Source of the DNA: Chryseobacterium bernardetii
GTDB taxonomy: Bacteria > Bacteroidota > Bacteroidia > Flavobacteriales > Weeksellaceae
Assembly: GCF_003815975.1 (NCBI RefSeq)
Contig: NZ_CP033932.1
Span: 5,127,501 to 5,191,500, forward strand
DNA: 64,000 nt
Reading direction: 5' to 3'
In this document: positions 33,311 through 43,260 of the stretch, one piece after another
How positions within the stretch are numbered: position 1 is the first letter of the stretch
Layout: every line of letters begins with the position of its first letter
Notes under the pieces: model-generated
What the model was told of the DNA's origin: nothing
Database searches by the model: none
Seen by the model: only the letters and a program-made list of their open reading frames with translations
Translations under genes and position numbers: made by a program

Positions 33311-35509
33311 TCAAATGTAAGGCTTTTTGAACGTTAAAATGAATGAAGTACCCTCTTTATTACTCTCATAATCTATATTTCCGCCTATTCTCTTCATGAT
33401 GCGGTGAACAATAGACAAGCCTACTCCATTCCCTTTGAACTTCTTCGCATTATCCATCCTGTTAAAAATTTTAAACATCTTGTGTTTTTCCTCTTCAGGA
33501 ATACCAATTCCGTTGTCTGAAATCCTGTACACAATAGTTTGTCCATCTTCCGTTCCCTCAATTTCCACCTTAGGCTTCTCCTTATGAGAAGAATATTTTA
33601 CTGCATTATTGATGATATTCAGGAATACCTGATGGAGCATTGTTTTATCTGCCAATACATCCGGGCATTCCTTAATGGTAATTTCACTTTTTGGACTTCC
33701 ATAGGTGATCTTCGCATTGTCTGAGATCTTTTGAATCGTATTATTCGTTTTCAAAGTTTCAAGCTGTATCTCGCTATGCTTTGCCCGGCTGAGCTGTAAT
33801 ACATCCTGCATCATTTCAGCCATACTGTCGATTTCCTCAATAATGGTATTGATCTTTGTTTTACTTTTCTCAGAACCATCAGCAAGATTTCCCAAAAGCA
33901 TCTGGGCATTCAGTTTCATAACGGTTAAAGGAGTTCCCAGATCGTGAGAAATGGTGTAAGAAAAACTGTCGAGTTCCTCATTTACCTTTTTAAGCTCATC
34001 ATTAAGCCTTTTAATCGCATTATAATTCTTATGGGATGTTTCCAAAATAAGATCTCTCACAGCCTGTACTGCGCTCACATTTCTTGAATTCCATCTTTTG
34101 GAATGCCCTTTAATATTTTCTGTAAAAATGCGGAATGAAGTTCTTGGGGAAATCATTTGCCTGTCTTTTCCGTTTTGGGAAAATACACCTATTTTCTTTT
34201 CCGGATTTCCAGCCCAGTCAATATGCTCATCAAATTCTTTACGGAACCAGATCAGCATCTCATTTTTATCCCTTTCAATGAAATAAATGATAATTCCGGC
34301 TGCATTTTCAGACAGTTCCAGTTCCTCACCGTGGTTTTTAAGGAAACTTCTATTCACATAAATTCTGTCACTAGTATTTTCCAGTGTCCAGTTTACAATC
34401 CTGCTGATGCAACCGGCTGTTGGAGCTTCACCTTCAATAATTATATTTTCATCAGAAACAATGGCAAGACCGTCTGCTTCCGGCAAACTCATGATCTCTT
34501 TTTTACTTTCCAGGAGAGAATCAAACAGGTTATTATGTTTTAAAAATTTCGTTTTAAGCTGAGAAATTCTTTCATTCAGCTCAAGACGATAATTCAGTTC
34601 ATTTTTGGATTTAAAAGAGGAATAGGCATTGGCAGCCAATGCTGTAAAAATCCCTGCCTGTACCCTGTCTTCAAGGTCAATATGTTTAGGTGCCACATTC
34701 TGACAGGTCACTAAGCCCCAAAGATGGTTATCAATAATAATTGACACACTGAAGCTGGAAGAGACTCCTGAATTTTTAAGATACTGACCATGAACGGGAG
34801 ACATAGCCCGTGATGCCGCAAGGCTCAGGTCAATATTTTTAATGGTTTTACTGATAATTGGGACGGTTTCTTCGTAAACATTACTGAAGATTCTTTTTCT
34901 TTTTTTCAGATAAAGTTCTCTTGCCTGCTTCGGAATATCAGATTCAGGATAATGAAGCCCGAGAAAACTTTCCATTTCTTCATTCTTCTTCTCGGCAATC
35001 ACCTTTCCGGAGCCATCCATCATAAACTTGTAAACCATGGTGCGGTCATAATTTACGACCTTAGAAAGCGTTTCCAGAAGATGATTCCAAAGTTCCTGTT
35101 CATCATCAATCACATAAAAGTTATCATATTTATTGGAAATCCGCTTATCAGGATTAATTAAAACTTCCTCAAACTCCAGAAAAATAGATCCGCTGCTTCT
35201 GAAAACAGAAAAATGATATTCTTTTTTATCAATAAAAATCTTATCAAAATACGTTTCATTCTCCCGTCTGGTGTAACGTTCCAGGGAAGTATAAATATCC
35301 GAATCAATAATATTCTGAAAACTTTCCGGGAAATCCGTAAGCTTACTACCAAATACCCCTTCCAGGTTTCCGATTTCAAAAATATCCGATATATTCCTGC
35401 TGAAAAAAGTAATGGAATGAGATACTGCATCAATGCCAATCAGATAACCAAAACTTTGAATAGAGCCTGGAATATGGATAGGTTCTTCGTGACATTCTAC
35501 AAAATTCAT
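33311..35509 (-). CDS. bphP: Bacteriophytochrome histidine kinase (BphP)
   Basis: 732 residues: PAS (1-120), GAF (about 135-300), PHY (about 320-490), HisKA and HATPase. Biliverdin-binding Cys6 (FVECHEEPIHIPGSIQSFG). GAF: YPESDIPKQARELY with Asp191 (= Asp207 of DrBphP), SPVHGQYLKN with His240 (= His260), but LWGLVTCQN where Gln270 takes the place of His290. PHY tongue SPRTSF (453-458). Phosphoacceptor His521 in ISHDLGTPL; N, G1 (DNGIGIPEEEKHKMF) and G2 (GNGVGLSI) boxes present. Red/far-red sensor; no response regulator is in the window. Confidence 0.93.
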   Translation of the reverse strand: MNFVECHEEPIHIPGSIQSFGYLIGIDAVSHSITFFSRNISDIFEIGNLEGVFGSKLTDFPESFQNIIDSDIYTSLERYTRRENETYFDKIFIDKKEYHFSVFRSSGSIFLEFEEVLINPDKRISNKYDNFYVIDDEQELWNHLLETLSKVVNYDRTMVYKFMMDGSGKVIAEKKNEEMESFLGLHYPESDIPKQARELYLKKRKRIFSNVYEETVPIISKTIKNIDLSLAASRAMSPVHGQYLKNSGVSSSFSVSIIIDNHLWGLVTCQNVAPKHIDLEDRVQAGIFTALAANAYSSFKSKNELNYRLELNERISQLKTKFLKHNNLFDSLLESKKEIMSLPEADGLAIVSDENIIIEGEAPTAGCISRIVNWTLENTSDRIYVNRSFLKNHGEELELSENAAGIIIYFIERDKNEMLIWFRKEFDEHIDWAGNPEKKIGVFSQNGKDRQMISPRTSFRIFTENIKGHSKRWNSRNVSAVQAVRDLILETSHKNYNAIKRLNDELKKVNEELDSFSYTISHDLGTPLTVMKLNAQMLLGNLADGSEKSKTKINTIIEEIDSMAEMMQDVLQLSRAKHSEIQLETLKTNNTIQKISDNAKITYGSPKSEITIKECPDVLADKTMLHQVFLNIINNAVKYSSHKEKPKVEIEGTEDGQTIVYRISDNGIGIPEEEKHKMFKIFNRMDNAKKFKGNGVGLSIVHRIMKRIGGNIDYESNKEGTSFILTFKKPYI

Positions 35510-35529
35510 ATCTCTTTCAGTCTATCTAT

Positions 35530-35561
35530 CAAAGATAGTTCTTTTTTTGAACTGTCTTCAA
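35530..35561 (-). promoter_or_regulatory. Promoter of bphP-bphO
   Basis: Minus strand ATTG (35558-35561), 20 bases, TATCTTTG (35530-35537), 21 bases before the bphP ATG. Confidence 0.55.
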
Positions 35562-35878
35562 TAGTGTGGTATTTAATTTTCAGGCTCTTTGTGGGGCAGT
35601 ATATAGCAAAAACTGACGTTTTTTTTCATTGAAAAATTATCCATTTTCAACCGTTTTTCCTATGAAATTTCTAAAATATACGAAAATTTTCTCAACAATA
35701 GTGTTTTTAACCATTAAACTATGATTCATAACATGAAATGCAGTTAATCACCTAAAATAATTATGTTATTTAAACAAATTTAACTAATTTTATATCACCG
35801 AATAATGAATACAGCTATAAAACAATTGAATTATTCACAATAATTTCAATATAAATTTTAAATTCAAATAATACTATT
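35562..35878. other. Intergenic region without a recognised gene
   Basis: Very AT-rich stretch between the divergent bphP promoter and the amidase gene. I see no open frame with coding character, no strong hairpin and no clear TAnnTTTG. It should carry the promoter of the gene at 35879, which I cannot place. Confidence 0.4.
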
Positions 35879-36928
35879 ATGAAAAAGTTCCCATTAATTT
35901 TATTTTCTCTTGTTCTTTCCATAGGATTATGGAATCCGTCAGAAGCGTGTACCCGTGTTGTCTACAAAGGCCCGCAAAATACGATTCTTACAGCCCGATC
36001 TATGGACTGGCGTGATGAGATTCCTGCCAATCTTTGGGTTTTTCCAAAAGGAATAGACCGCAATGGCCAAACAGGTCCTAAATCTGTAAAATGGACTTCT
36101 AAATACGGAAGCATCATCAGTTCCAGTTGGGATATAGCTTCTGCTGACGGAATGAATGAAAAAGGACTGGTAGCGAATATGCTATGGTTAGGAGAGTCTC
36201 AATATCCTAAATTTGATCCTAAAGGAGGAAAAAAAGGCATTGCCATCTCTTTATGGGCACAATATTACCTTGATAACTTCTCCACTGTAAAAGAAGCCGT
36301 AGAATTTTCAAGAAAAGAACCATTCGTGATTGTAAGTGATTATATCCCGGGTACAGAAAGATTTACAACGATTCACCTTTCCATTTCCGATGCTTCAGGA
36401 GACAACGCGGTCTTTGAGTACATTAACGGAAAGCTTGTGATTCATCATGATCCGTCTTACACAGTAATGACCAATTCTCCTATTTTCGATGAACAGCTTG
36501 CTCTTAACAATTACTGGAAAGGCATTCCGGGAACAGTGATGCTTCCGGGAACCAACCGTGCTGCTGATCGTTTCGTAAGAGCTTCTTACTATATTGATGC
36601 CATTCCGAAAACGGCTGACACCCGTACTGCTGTAGCCAGCGTATTCAGTGTCATCAGAAACTGCTCTGTTCCATACGGAATTTCTTCCCCTACTGAACCT
36701 AATATATCTTCAACCAGATGGCGTTCTGTTTCGGATCAGAAGAATCTGGTATATTATTTTGAAACTGTTTTTACTCCCAATACATTCTGGGTAGATCTTA
36801 AAGATTTTGACCTGAGTACAAAAGGCAAAGTAATGAAACTGGATTTAAGTAATTACCAAACCTATAACGGTAAAGCAAATGCCAGTTTCAAAGAAACTCC
36901 ATCTTTCAAATTCTTAGGTTTAGAATAA
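35879..36928 (+). CDS. Exported linear amide C-N hydrolase (choloylglycine hydrolase/penicillin V acylase family)
   Basis: 349 residues. The signal peptide ends ...LWNPSEA, exposing Cys24 as the N-terminal nucleophile (CTRVVYKG), as in Ntn hydrolases. Conserved ARSMDWRDEIP (Arg/Asp of the active site), SADGMNEKGLVANMLWL, YTVMTNSPIFDEQL and TRWRSVSDQKNLVYYFE. Hydrolyses amide bonds of bile-salt, penicillin V or acyl-homoserine-lactone type substrates; the true substrate is unknown. Periplasmic or exported. Strong terminator after. Confidence 0.88.
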   Translation: MKKFPLILFSLVLSIGLWNPSEACTRVVYKGPQNTILTARSMDWRDEIPANLWVFPKGIDRNGQTGPKSVKWTSKYGSIISSSWDIASADGMNEKGLVANMLWLGESQYPKFDPKGGKKGIAISLWAQYYLDNFSTVKEAVEFSRKEPFVIVSDYIPGTERFTTIHLSISDASGDNAVFEYINGKLVIHHDPSYTVMTNSPIFDEQLALNNYWKGIPGTVMLPGTNRAADRFVRASYYIDAIPKTADTRTAVASVFSVIRNCSVPYGISSPTEPNISSTRWRSVSDQKNLVYYFETVFTPNTFWVDLKDFDLSTKGKVMKLDLSNYQTYNGKANASFKETPSFKFLGLE

Positions 36929-36937
36929 AGATTTAGT

Positions 36938-36984
36938 CTTAAGTGTTTCTTTGTGAAGAAATACCGGGAAACACTTAAGGTTTT
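36938..36984 (+). terminator. Terminator after the amide hydrolase gene
   Basis: Perfect 12-bp stem CTTAAGTGTTTC / GAAACACTTAAG, 18-base loop, then GTTTTG. Confidence 0.75.
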
Positions 36985-37195
36985 GTAAATTCTGGATCAT
37001 TACATTCAGAATGAGATAAAGATCATTCCTCCCTCTGAAAGATAGAAACCGGAGATTTAACGGAAAGATTTAAGCAAAAAGTTTTTATCATTATATGAGG
37101 TACGTACAGTACATACTCTCAGCTTTTCAAGGATAGAGACAGAGACTTTTATGCTTACATAAAAATTCAAAAAAGCAAAAATTAAACAAATAGAT

Positions 37196-38359
37196 ATGGC
37201 CTTTTTTTCATTAAAAAAGAGAAGCTTGATCCTGTGCGTACTTATGGGCTGGTTTTCAGCGAATGCACAGATACAGGATTCTCTACAGACCACACCAAAA
37301 CCACAGGAAGAAGATGTAAAATATCCCCAGCTTCAGATCAAAGGCCTTTTCCAGGCGCGTTATCTGGTAGGGATGAGCAAGGATGTTGATGTAAATGGCC
37401 TTCATCATTCTGACGGATCAGGAACCGATAATAATTTCATGCTGAAATACATGAGGGTTCAGGTAAGAGCACAGATCAGTAAACGTACAGAAGTTGTAGT
37501 ACTGGCGAACCTTGCTGATTTTAAAAATGATCCTAAAAGCAGAGTGCTTGAAAATGCTTACCTTAAATATACTTTCAATCCAAAATTAGCGATCACGGTT
37601 GGGCAGTTCAGGCCATGGTTCGGCATTGAAGAGACTTATCCTATTGATATTATTAAATCTTTAGACTGGTCTAATCAGTATACGGAATTCGGAAAACTAG
37701 GCTGGACAAGCTTTCAGATCGGAATGTCTGCTACAGGACAGCTTCAGCTGGGAGAAATTCCTTTCCAATATGCAGTTTCAGTGGTCAACGGAAACGGAAA
37801 GAATCAGATCAATGATAATGATAACGGAAAACAGTATTCTACCCGTCTTGTCTTCGGATTATCTAAAAAATACAATTTCAATGTAGGCCTGAATGGGGGT
37901 ATCGGGGAAGTTTTCAGTAAAAAAGTATATGCACTGGGAGTAGACCTGAGTTCACTGATTCAGTTTGATCCTAAATGGAGCCTCGATATGCAACTGGAGG
38001 CTAAACAGGCAACCAACCATGTCCTGTACAACTCTATCGCTCCTGAAATAAGACCTGATAATCCGGATCAGTATCTGATTCGCGGGGTTTATTTCCTTCC
38101 GAATCTGAGATATGAGATCAACCACAAAAACCTCAGTGCTTTCGAGCTGTCCTGCCGGTATGAATATCTGGATACCAACTTCAGAATGGCATCCAATCCA
38201 AGACAGACCATTACCCCAATGGTTGGGCTTGAGTTCCTTAAAAACTATGGGGCAAGAATTCAGCTGGGTGTGCAGTTTGACCGCTACAAATATCAGGTAG
38301 AAAACACCAATCAATACAATAATAACCTGTTCATTGTGCAGGTACAGAGCAGATTTTAA
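37196..38359 (+). CDS. Porin, phosphate-selective porin O/P family
   Basis: 387 residues: signal peptide (MAFFSLKKRSLILCVLMGWFSANA) then a beta barrel with alternating strands ending in FIVQVQSRF (terminal Phe). Porin_O_P features: LQIKGLFQARYLVG, KYMRVQVRAQISKRTEVVV, AITVGQFRPWFGIEE. First gene of the operon porin-DASS carrier-SdhCAB (17-base gap to the carrier), so it probably lets dicarboxylates rather than phosphate across the outer membrane. That substrate is inferred from context. Confidence 0.85.
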   Translation: MAFFSLKKRSLILCVLMGWFSANAQIQDSLQTTPKPQEEDVKYPQLQIKGLFQARYLVGMSKDVDVNGLHHSDGSGTDNNFMLKYMRVQVRAQISKRTEVVVLANLADFKNDPKSRVLENAYLKYTFNPKLAITVGQFRPWFGIEETYPIDIIKSLDWSNQYTEFGKLGWTSFQIGMSATGQLQLGEIPFQYAVSVVNGNGKNQINDNDNGKQYSTRLVFGLSKKYNFNVGLNGGIGEVFSKKVYALGVDLSSLIQFDPKWSLDMQLEAKQATNHVLYNSIAPEIRPDNPDQYLIRGVYFLPNLRYEINHKNLSAFELSCRYEYLDTNFRMASNPRQTITPMVGLEFLKNYGARIQLGVQFDRYKYQVENTNQYNNNLFIVQVQSRF

Positions 38360-38376
38360 GGATTAAATAGAATATC

Positions 38377-39807
38377 ATGAAAGAAATTAATATCAAAAAC
38401 GTTGCGATCACATTTGTCGTTGCGTTAATCATCTGGTTCATCCCGGCACCCGAAGGGGTTACCCAGAATGCATGGCACTTGTTTGCCATTTTTGCAGCAA
38501 CTATTTTAGGAATTATTCTAAAAGCCGCACCTATGGGAACGATGTGTATGATGGCGATCGGATTTACAGCCCTTACACAAGTTGTAGCTCCCGGAGATGC
38601 AGGAAAATCAATTACCAAAGCACTTTCCGGGTTTGGAGATAAAGTGATCTGGCTGATCGGGATTTCATTCTTTATTGCCAGAGGATTTATAAAAACAGGA
38701 CTTGGAAACCGTATTGCTTTTTTATTTATCAGGGTTTTCGGTAAAAGTTCATTGGGGTTAGCTTACGGATTAGGGCTGGCAGACGTATGCCTGGCTCCTG
38801 CTATTCCAAGTAATACCGCAAGAGGCGGAGGAATTATCTACCCCATCATGAAATCTATGGCCATAAGTTTTGATTCCGTTCCTGAGAAACCGGAAACCCA
38901 TAGAAAACTGGGTTCATTCTTAACATTGAACAGTTACTATATGAACCTCATCGCTTCTTCTATGTTCTTAACCGGAACGGCAAGCAACCCGATGTGTCAG
39001 AAGTTTGCAGCCAACCTTGGAATTGATATCACATGGATGTCATGGGCCGCAGCAGGTTTCGTTCCCGGATTAGTAGCATTCTTTGTAGTTCCTTTGGTTC
39101 TATATAAATTATATCCGCCTGAGCTGAAAAAAACCGGAGATGCACCGAAAATGGCTACCCAGAAGCTAAAAGAAATGGGACCTATTTCCAGAAATGAATG
39201 GTTAATGCTTTTAGCTTTCTTTATCCTTTTATTCCTCTGGATCTTCGGAGGAGCACTTTCTATTGATGCCACTACTACGGCATTCATCGGATTAACTTTA
39301 TTGTTATTAACCTCAGTATTAACCTGGGAAGATGTAAAAGGTGAAAAAGGAGCCTGGGACACTATCGTCTGGTTCGCTGTTTTAGTAATGATGGCAAGTT
39401 CATTAAATGAACTAGGCTTCATTGGATGGTTCAGTAACCTTATCAAAGTTCAGATCGGTGGATTGAGCTGGCAGGTAGCTTTTCCGGTTATTATCATAGT
39501 CTATTTCTTCAGTCATTATATTTTCGCCAGTGCCACTGCTCACGTAGCGGCTATGTATGCAGCTCTTTTGGGAGTTGGTGTTTCTTTAGGAATTCCACCT
39601 ATGCTTTTAGCCATGATGCTTGGTTTCATGGGGTCAATTTATGGGGTGCTTACTCACTATGGACACGGTCCGGCACCGGTATTCTTCGGCAGCGGCTATG
39701 TAGATCTGAAAGTCTGGTGGCTTCGAGGCCTTGAAATAGGAATTGTGCTTTTAATCATCTATATGGTTGTAGGAGGTCTATGGATGAAAGTTTTAGGATA
39801 TTATTAA
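38377..39807 (+). CDS. DASS-family anion:Na+ symporter (dicarboxylate/citrate type)
   Basis: 476 residues with about 12 hydrophobic segments. DASS hairpin motifs are visible: LADVCLAPAIPSNTARGGGI (SNT motif 1), LIASSMFLTGTASNPM (SNT-like motif 1b) and HYIFASATAHVAAMYAA in the second half. Imports C4-dicarboxylates or related organic anions, Na+-coupled or by exchange. Sits between a porin and succinate dehydrogenase genes, pointing to succinate, fumarate or malate. Confidence 0.9.
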   Translation: MKEINIKNVAITFVVALIIWFIPAPEGVTQNAWHLFAIFAATILGIILKAAPMGTMCMMAIGFTALTQVVAPGDAGKSITKALSGFGDKVIWLIGISFFIARGFIKTGLGNRIAFLFIRVFGKSSLGLAYGLGLADVCLAPAIPSNTARGGGIIYPIMKSMAISFDSVPEKPETHRKLGSFLTLNSYYMNLIASSMFLTGTASNPMCQKFAANLGIDITWMSWAAAGFVPGLVAFFVVPLVLYKLYPPELKKTGDAPKMATQKLKEMGPISRNEWLMLLAFFILLFLWIFGGALSIDATTTAFIGLTLLLLTSVLTWEDVKGEKGAWDTIVWFAVLVMMASSLNELGFIGWFSNLIKVQIGGLSWQVAFPVIIIVYFFSHYIFASATAHVAAMYAALLGVGVSLGIPPMLLAMMLGFMGSIYGVLTHYGHGPAPVFFGSGYVDLKVWWLRGLEIGIVLLIIYMVVGGLWMKVLGYY

Positions 39808-39823
39808 TTATTAAATCAACTCT

Positions 39824-40480
39824 ATGTTATCAACATTGTCAAGAAAAATGCTGATGTGCCTTACAGGACTCTTTTTGGGATTCTTCCTGTTGATTCATTT
39901 CCTTGGAAATCTTCAGCTTTTTCTCCCTCAGGAGCAGGCTCACCTTCAATTCAATGCCTATTCGCATTTTTTATCAGGAAATATCATTATCAAAATAGTT
40001 TCTTACATTTTGTATGCAAGTATCATTCTTCATGCTGTAGATGGGCTGGTAATCACCCTGAAAAATAAAAAATCCGGCGGCAGTTACCAGTCGGACAGAC
40101 GTGGAAGAGCCAGCAAATGGGCATCCAGAAATATGGGTATCCTTGGAACTATCATCCTGATATTTCTGGTAATTCATTTTCAGAACTTCTGGTATGTTTA
40201 TAAATTCGGAAATCCACCTTTGGATGAAAATGGAAATAAAGACTTGTATATTTTGGTGGTAACCGTATTTAAAGAATGGTGGTATGTAGTAGTTTATGTT
40301 CTTTCTATGATCGCTTTATGCTATCACCTGATCCACGGATTGTACAGCTCTGTGAGAACACTTGGATTATACCATCCAAAGTTTGTGAAATGGGTTAAAA
40401 TTGCCGGAACGGCTTACTCTGTCATTATCAGTTTAGGTTTTGCCCTGATGCCTGTTTATGTATTCTTTACCTATCATTAA
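39824..40480 (+). CDS. sdhC: Succinate dehydrogenase/fumarate reductase cytochrome b subunit
   Basis: 218 residues, five transmembrane helices, of the single-subunit cytochrome b558 type. Heme-ligating His candidates: LIHFLGNLQLF (helix I), SIILHAVDGLVITL (helix II), LVIHFQNFW (helix III) and CYHLIHGLYSSVRTLG (helix IV). Anchors SdhAB to the inner membrane and passes electrons to or from quinone. 12 bases before sdhA. Confidence 0.92.
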   Translation: MLSTLSRKMLMCLTGLFLGFFLLIHFLGNLQLFLPQEQAHLQFNAYSHFLSGNIIIKIVSYILYASIILHAVDGLVITLKNKKSGGSYQSDRRGRASKWASRNMGILGTIILIFLVIHFQNFWYVYKFGNPPLDENGNKDLYILVVTVFKEWWYVVVYVLSMIALCYHLIHGLYSSVRTLGLYHPKFVKWVKIAGTAYSVIISLGFALMPVYVFFTYH

Positions 40481-40492
40481 AAAGACCTCATC

Positions 40493-42409
40493 ATGATTTT
40501 AGATTCAAAAATACCACAAGGTCCGTTGGAACAGAAATGGGCCTATTATAAAAAGAAAGCCAAGCTTGTGAACCCGGCCAACCGCAAAAAGCTTGATGTG
40601 ATTGTTGTAGGAACAGGTCTTGCAGGAAGTTCCGTTGCCGCTTCTTTAGGAGAAATGGGCTATAATGTAAAAGCATTCTGTTTTCAGGACAGCCCGAGAA
40701 GAGCACACTCCGTAGCAGCTCAAGGTGGAGTAAATGCTGCCAAAAATTATAAAAATGACGGTGACAGTGTTTACAGAATGTTTGTAGATACCTTGAAAGG
40801 AGGAGATTTCAGAGCCCGTGAAGCCAACGTTTACCGAATGGCAGAATGCTCTTTAAACCTCATCGATCAGGCCGTAGCACAAGGTGTTCCTTTCGGGCGT
40901 GAATATGGTGGCTACCTTAATAACCGATCTTTTGGCGGCGTTCAGGTGAGCCGTACCTTCTATGCGAGGGGACAGACCGGGCAACAATTGCTTCTGGGAG
41001 CCTATCAGGCCTTAATGAGACAGGTGGGTAAAGGCTCCGTACAGTTATTTTCAAGACATGAAATGCTTGACTTAGTTACCATTGACGGAAAGGCGAAAGG
41101 AATTATCGTAAGAAATTTAGATACCGGAGAAATTGAAAGACATGCCGCCCATACTGTAATATTAGCGACCGGAGGCTACGGAAAAATTTATTATCTGTCT
41201 ACATTGGCTATGGGGTGTAATGGTTCCGCTATCTGGAGAGCCCATAAAAAAGGAGCTTTAATGGCTTCCCCAAGTTGGATTCAGGTACACCCTACTTCCC
41301 TTCCGCAATCCGGAGATTATCAATCCAAATTAACATTGATGTCCGAATCATTGCGTAATGACGGAAGAATCTGGGTTCCTTTAAAACAGGATGAAAAGAG
41401 AGCTCCTAATGATATCCCGGAAAACGAGAGAGACTACTATCTGGAAAGAAGGTATCCTGCTTTCGGAAATTTAGCTCCAAGAGATATTTCATCCCGCGCT
41501 GCAAAAGAAAGAATTGATGCCGGATTTGGAATTGGTCCTTTGAAAAATGCAGTGTATCTTGATTTCTCTAAAGCCATTAAAGAACAGGGGAAAGATAAGA
41601 TCAAGGAAAAATATGGAAATTTATTTGATATGTATCTTAAGATCACCGGTTATGACGCTTACAAAGAACCAATGATGATCTCTCCTTCTGCCCACTTTTC
41701 CATGGGAGGACTTTGGGTTGATTATGAACTGATGACCACTGTTCCGGGATTATTTGCCTTGGGAGAAGCAAATTTTGCAGATCATGGAGCCAACAGATTG
41801 GGGGCAAACTCTCTTCTACAGGCTTCTGTTGACGGATATTTTATTGCTCCGTATACCATTGCCAATTATTTGGCAGATGAAATTCACACCGGAAAAATCT
41901 CACCGGATGCTCCTGAGTTTGAACAGGCTGAAAATGCCGTTAAAAAACAGATCCAGGATTTAATAAATATAAAAGGAACCAAAACTGTTGACTATTTCCA
42001 TAAAACATTAGGAAAGCTCCTGTACGATTATTGTGGATTAGCAAGAAATGAAGAAGGACTGAAATATGCGATCCAGGAAATCAGAAAATTAAAACAGGAA
42101 TTTTATAAGGATGTAAGAGTTTCAGGACAGGGCAATACAATGAACGCTGAACTGGAAAAAGCAGGCCGTGTTGCCGATTATTTTGAAATCGGAGAACTGA
42201 TGTGCTATGATGCTTTAACCCGTAATGAATCCTGTGGTGCTCATTTCAGAGAAGAATATCAGACTCAGGATGGAGAAGCAATGAGAAATGATGCAGAATA
42301 TCAGTTTATCTCTGCGTGGGCCTGGACAGGTGAAAATGGCGAGCCTGAGCTCATCAAAGAACCACTCATCTTTGAAGAAATACAGCCAACGGTAAGAAGT
42401 TACAAATAA
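40493..42409 (+). CDS. sdhA: Succinate dehydrogenase/fumarate reductase flavoprotein
   Basis: 638 residues. FAD-binding [20 protein letters not shown]; covalent FAD His72 in [30 protein letters not shown] region; active-site [27 protein letters not shown], and [31 protein letters not shown]. The 638-residue length fits the Bacillus-type SdhA used with a cytochrome b558 anchor. Succinate to fumarate in the TCA cycle, or the reverse under low oxygen. Confidence 0.95.
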   Translation: MILDSKIPQGPLEQKWAYYKKKAKLVNPANRKKLDVIVVGTGLAGSSVAASLGEMGYNVKAFCFQDSPRRAHSVAAQGGVNAAKNYKNDGDSVYRMFVDTLKGGDFRAREANVYRMAECSLNLIDQAVAQGVPFGREYGGYLNNRSFGGVQVSRTFYARGQTGQQLLLGAYQALMRQVGKGSVQLFSRHEMLDLVTIDGKAKGIIVRNLDTGEIERHAAHTVILATGGYGKIYYLSTLAMGCNGSAIWRAHKKGALMASPSWIQVHPTSLPQSGDYQSKLTLMSESLRNDGRIWVPLKQDEKRAPNDIPENERDYYLERRYPAFGNLAPRDISSRAAKERIDAGFGIGPLKNAVYLDFSKAIKEQGKDKIKEKYGNLFDMYLKITGYDAYKEPMMISPSAHFSMGGLWVDYELMTTVPGLFALGEANFADHGANRLGANSLLQASVDGYFIAPYTIANYLADEIHTGKISPDAPEFEQAENAVKKQIQDLINIKGTKTVDYFHKTLGKLLYDYCGLARNEEGLKYAIQEIRKLKQEFYKDVRVSGQGNTMNAELEKAGRVADYFEIGELMCYDALTRNESCGAHFREEYQTQDGEAMRNDAEYQFISAWAWTGENGEPELIKEPLIFEEIQPTVRSYK

Positions 42410-42421
42410 AAAACAAAAATT

Positions 42422-43177
42422 ATGGATTTACACCTTAAGATATGGAGACAGAAGGACAGAAAAAGTGAGGGAAAACTGGTCAGCTATGACCTTAAAGGAT
42501 TAAATTCCCACATGTCTTTCCTTGAAATGCTGGATACTTTAAATGAAAAGCTGATTATTGAGGGGGATGAACCGGTAGAATTCGATCACGACTGTCGTGA
42601 AGGGATATGTGGCCAGTGTGGCATGATGATTAATGGTATCGCTCACGGTCCTTTAAAAAATACCACAACCTGCCAGCTTCACCTGCGCTCATTCAAAGAC
42701 GGGGAAACCATTCTGATAGAACCTTTCCGTGCAGAAGCATTCCCTGTGAAGAAAGATTTAAAGGTAGACCGTTCTGCTTTCGACAGAATTATTTCTTCCG
42801 GCGGCTTTGTATCAGTGAATACAGGTCAGGCTCCTGATGCTACAGCTATTCCGGTTACCCATCAGGTTGCCGAGGAAGCTTTTGATTCTGCTGCATGCAT
42901 TGGATGTGGTGCATGTGTGGCCACCTGTAAAAACGGAAGTGCAGCTTTATTTACTTCTGCCAAAATATCCCATATGGCATTGTTGCCTCAGGGTAAAGAA
43001 GAAAGAAGTAAACGTGTTCTGGATATGGTTTCCCGGATGGATACTGAACTATTCGGGCACTGCTCCAATACAGAAGCCTGTGAAGTGGAATGCCCACAGG
43101 GAATCTCCGTCCTGAATATTGCCAGAATGAATTTTGAATACAACAGAGCCTTATTTTTTAATAAAAAAGGTAAATAA
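42422..43177 (+). CDS. sdhB: Succinate dehydrogenase/fumarate reductase iron-sulfur subunit
   Basis: 251 residues. N-terminal plant-type [2Fe-2S] ferredoxin domain (DHDCREGICGQCGMMING and later TTCQLHLR). C-terminal dicluster domain with CIGCGACVATCKN and HCSNTEACEVECPQG motifs for the [4Fe-4S] and [3Fe-4S] clusters. Electron wire between SdhA and SdhC. Last gene of the operon, with a strong terminator 28 bases later. Confidence 0.95.
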   Translation: MDLHLKIWRQKDRKSEGKLVSYDLKGLNSHMSFLEMLDTLNEKLIIEGDEPVEFDHDCREGICGQCGMMINGIAHGPLKNTTTCQLHLRSFKDGETILIEPFRAEAFPVKKDLKVDRSAFDRIISSGGFVSVNTGQAPDATAIPVTHQVAEEAFDSAACIGCGACVATCKNGSAALFTSAKISHMALLPQGKEERSKRVLDMVSRMDTELFGHCSNTEACEVECPQGISVLNIARMNFEYNRALFFNKKGK

Positions 43178-43205
43178 ACGAAGAACGCTAAAAATGATAC
43201 TATGT

Positions 43206-43248
43206 GAAAGGGCGAATCTGCAAATGCAGATTTGCCCTTTCTGTTTTT
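43206..43248 (+). terminator. Terminator of the porin-carrier-sdh operon
   Basis: 17-bp stem, GAAAGGGCGAATCTGCA pairing with TGCAGATTTGCCCTTTC (one G-U), followed by TGTTTTTTT. Confidence 0.9.
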
Positions 43249-43260
43249 TTAGATGAACTT

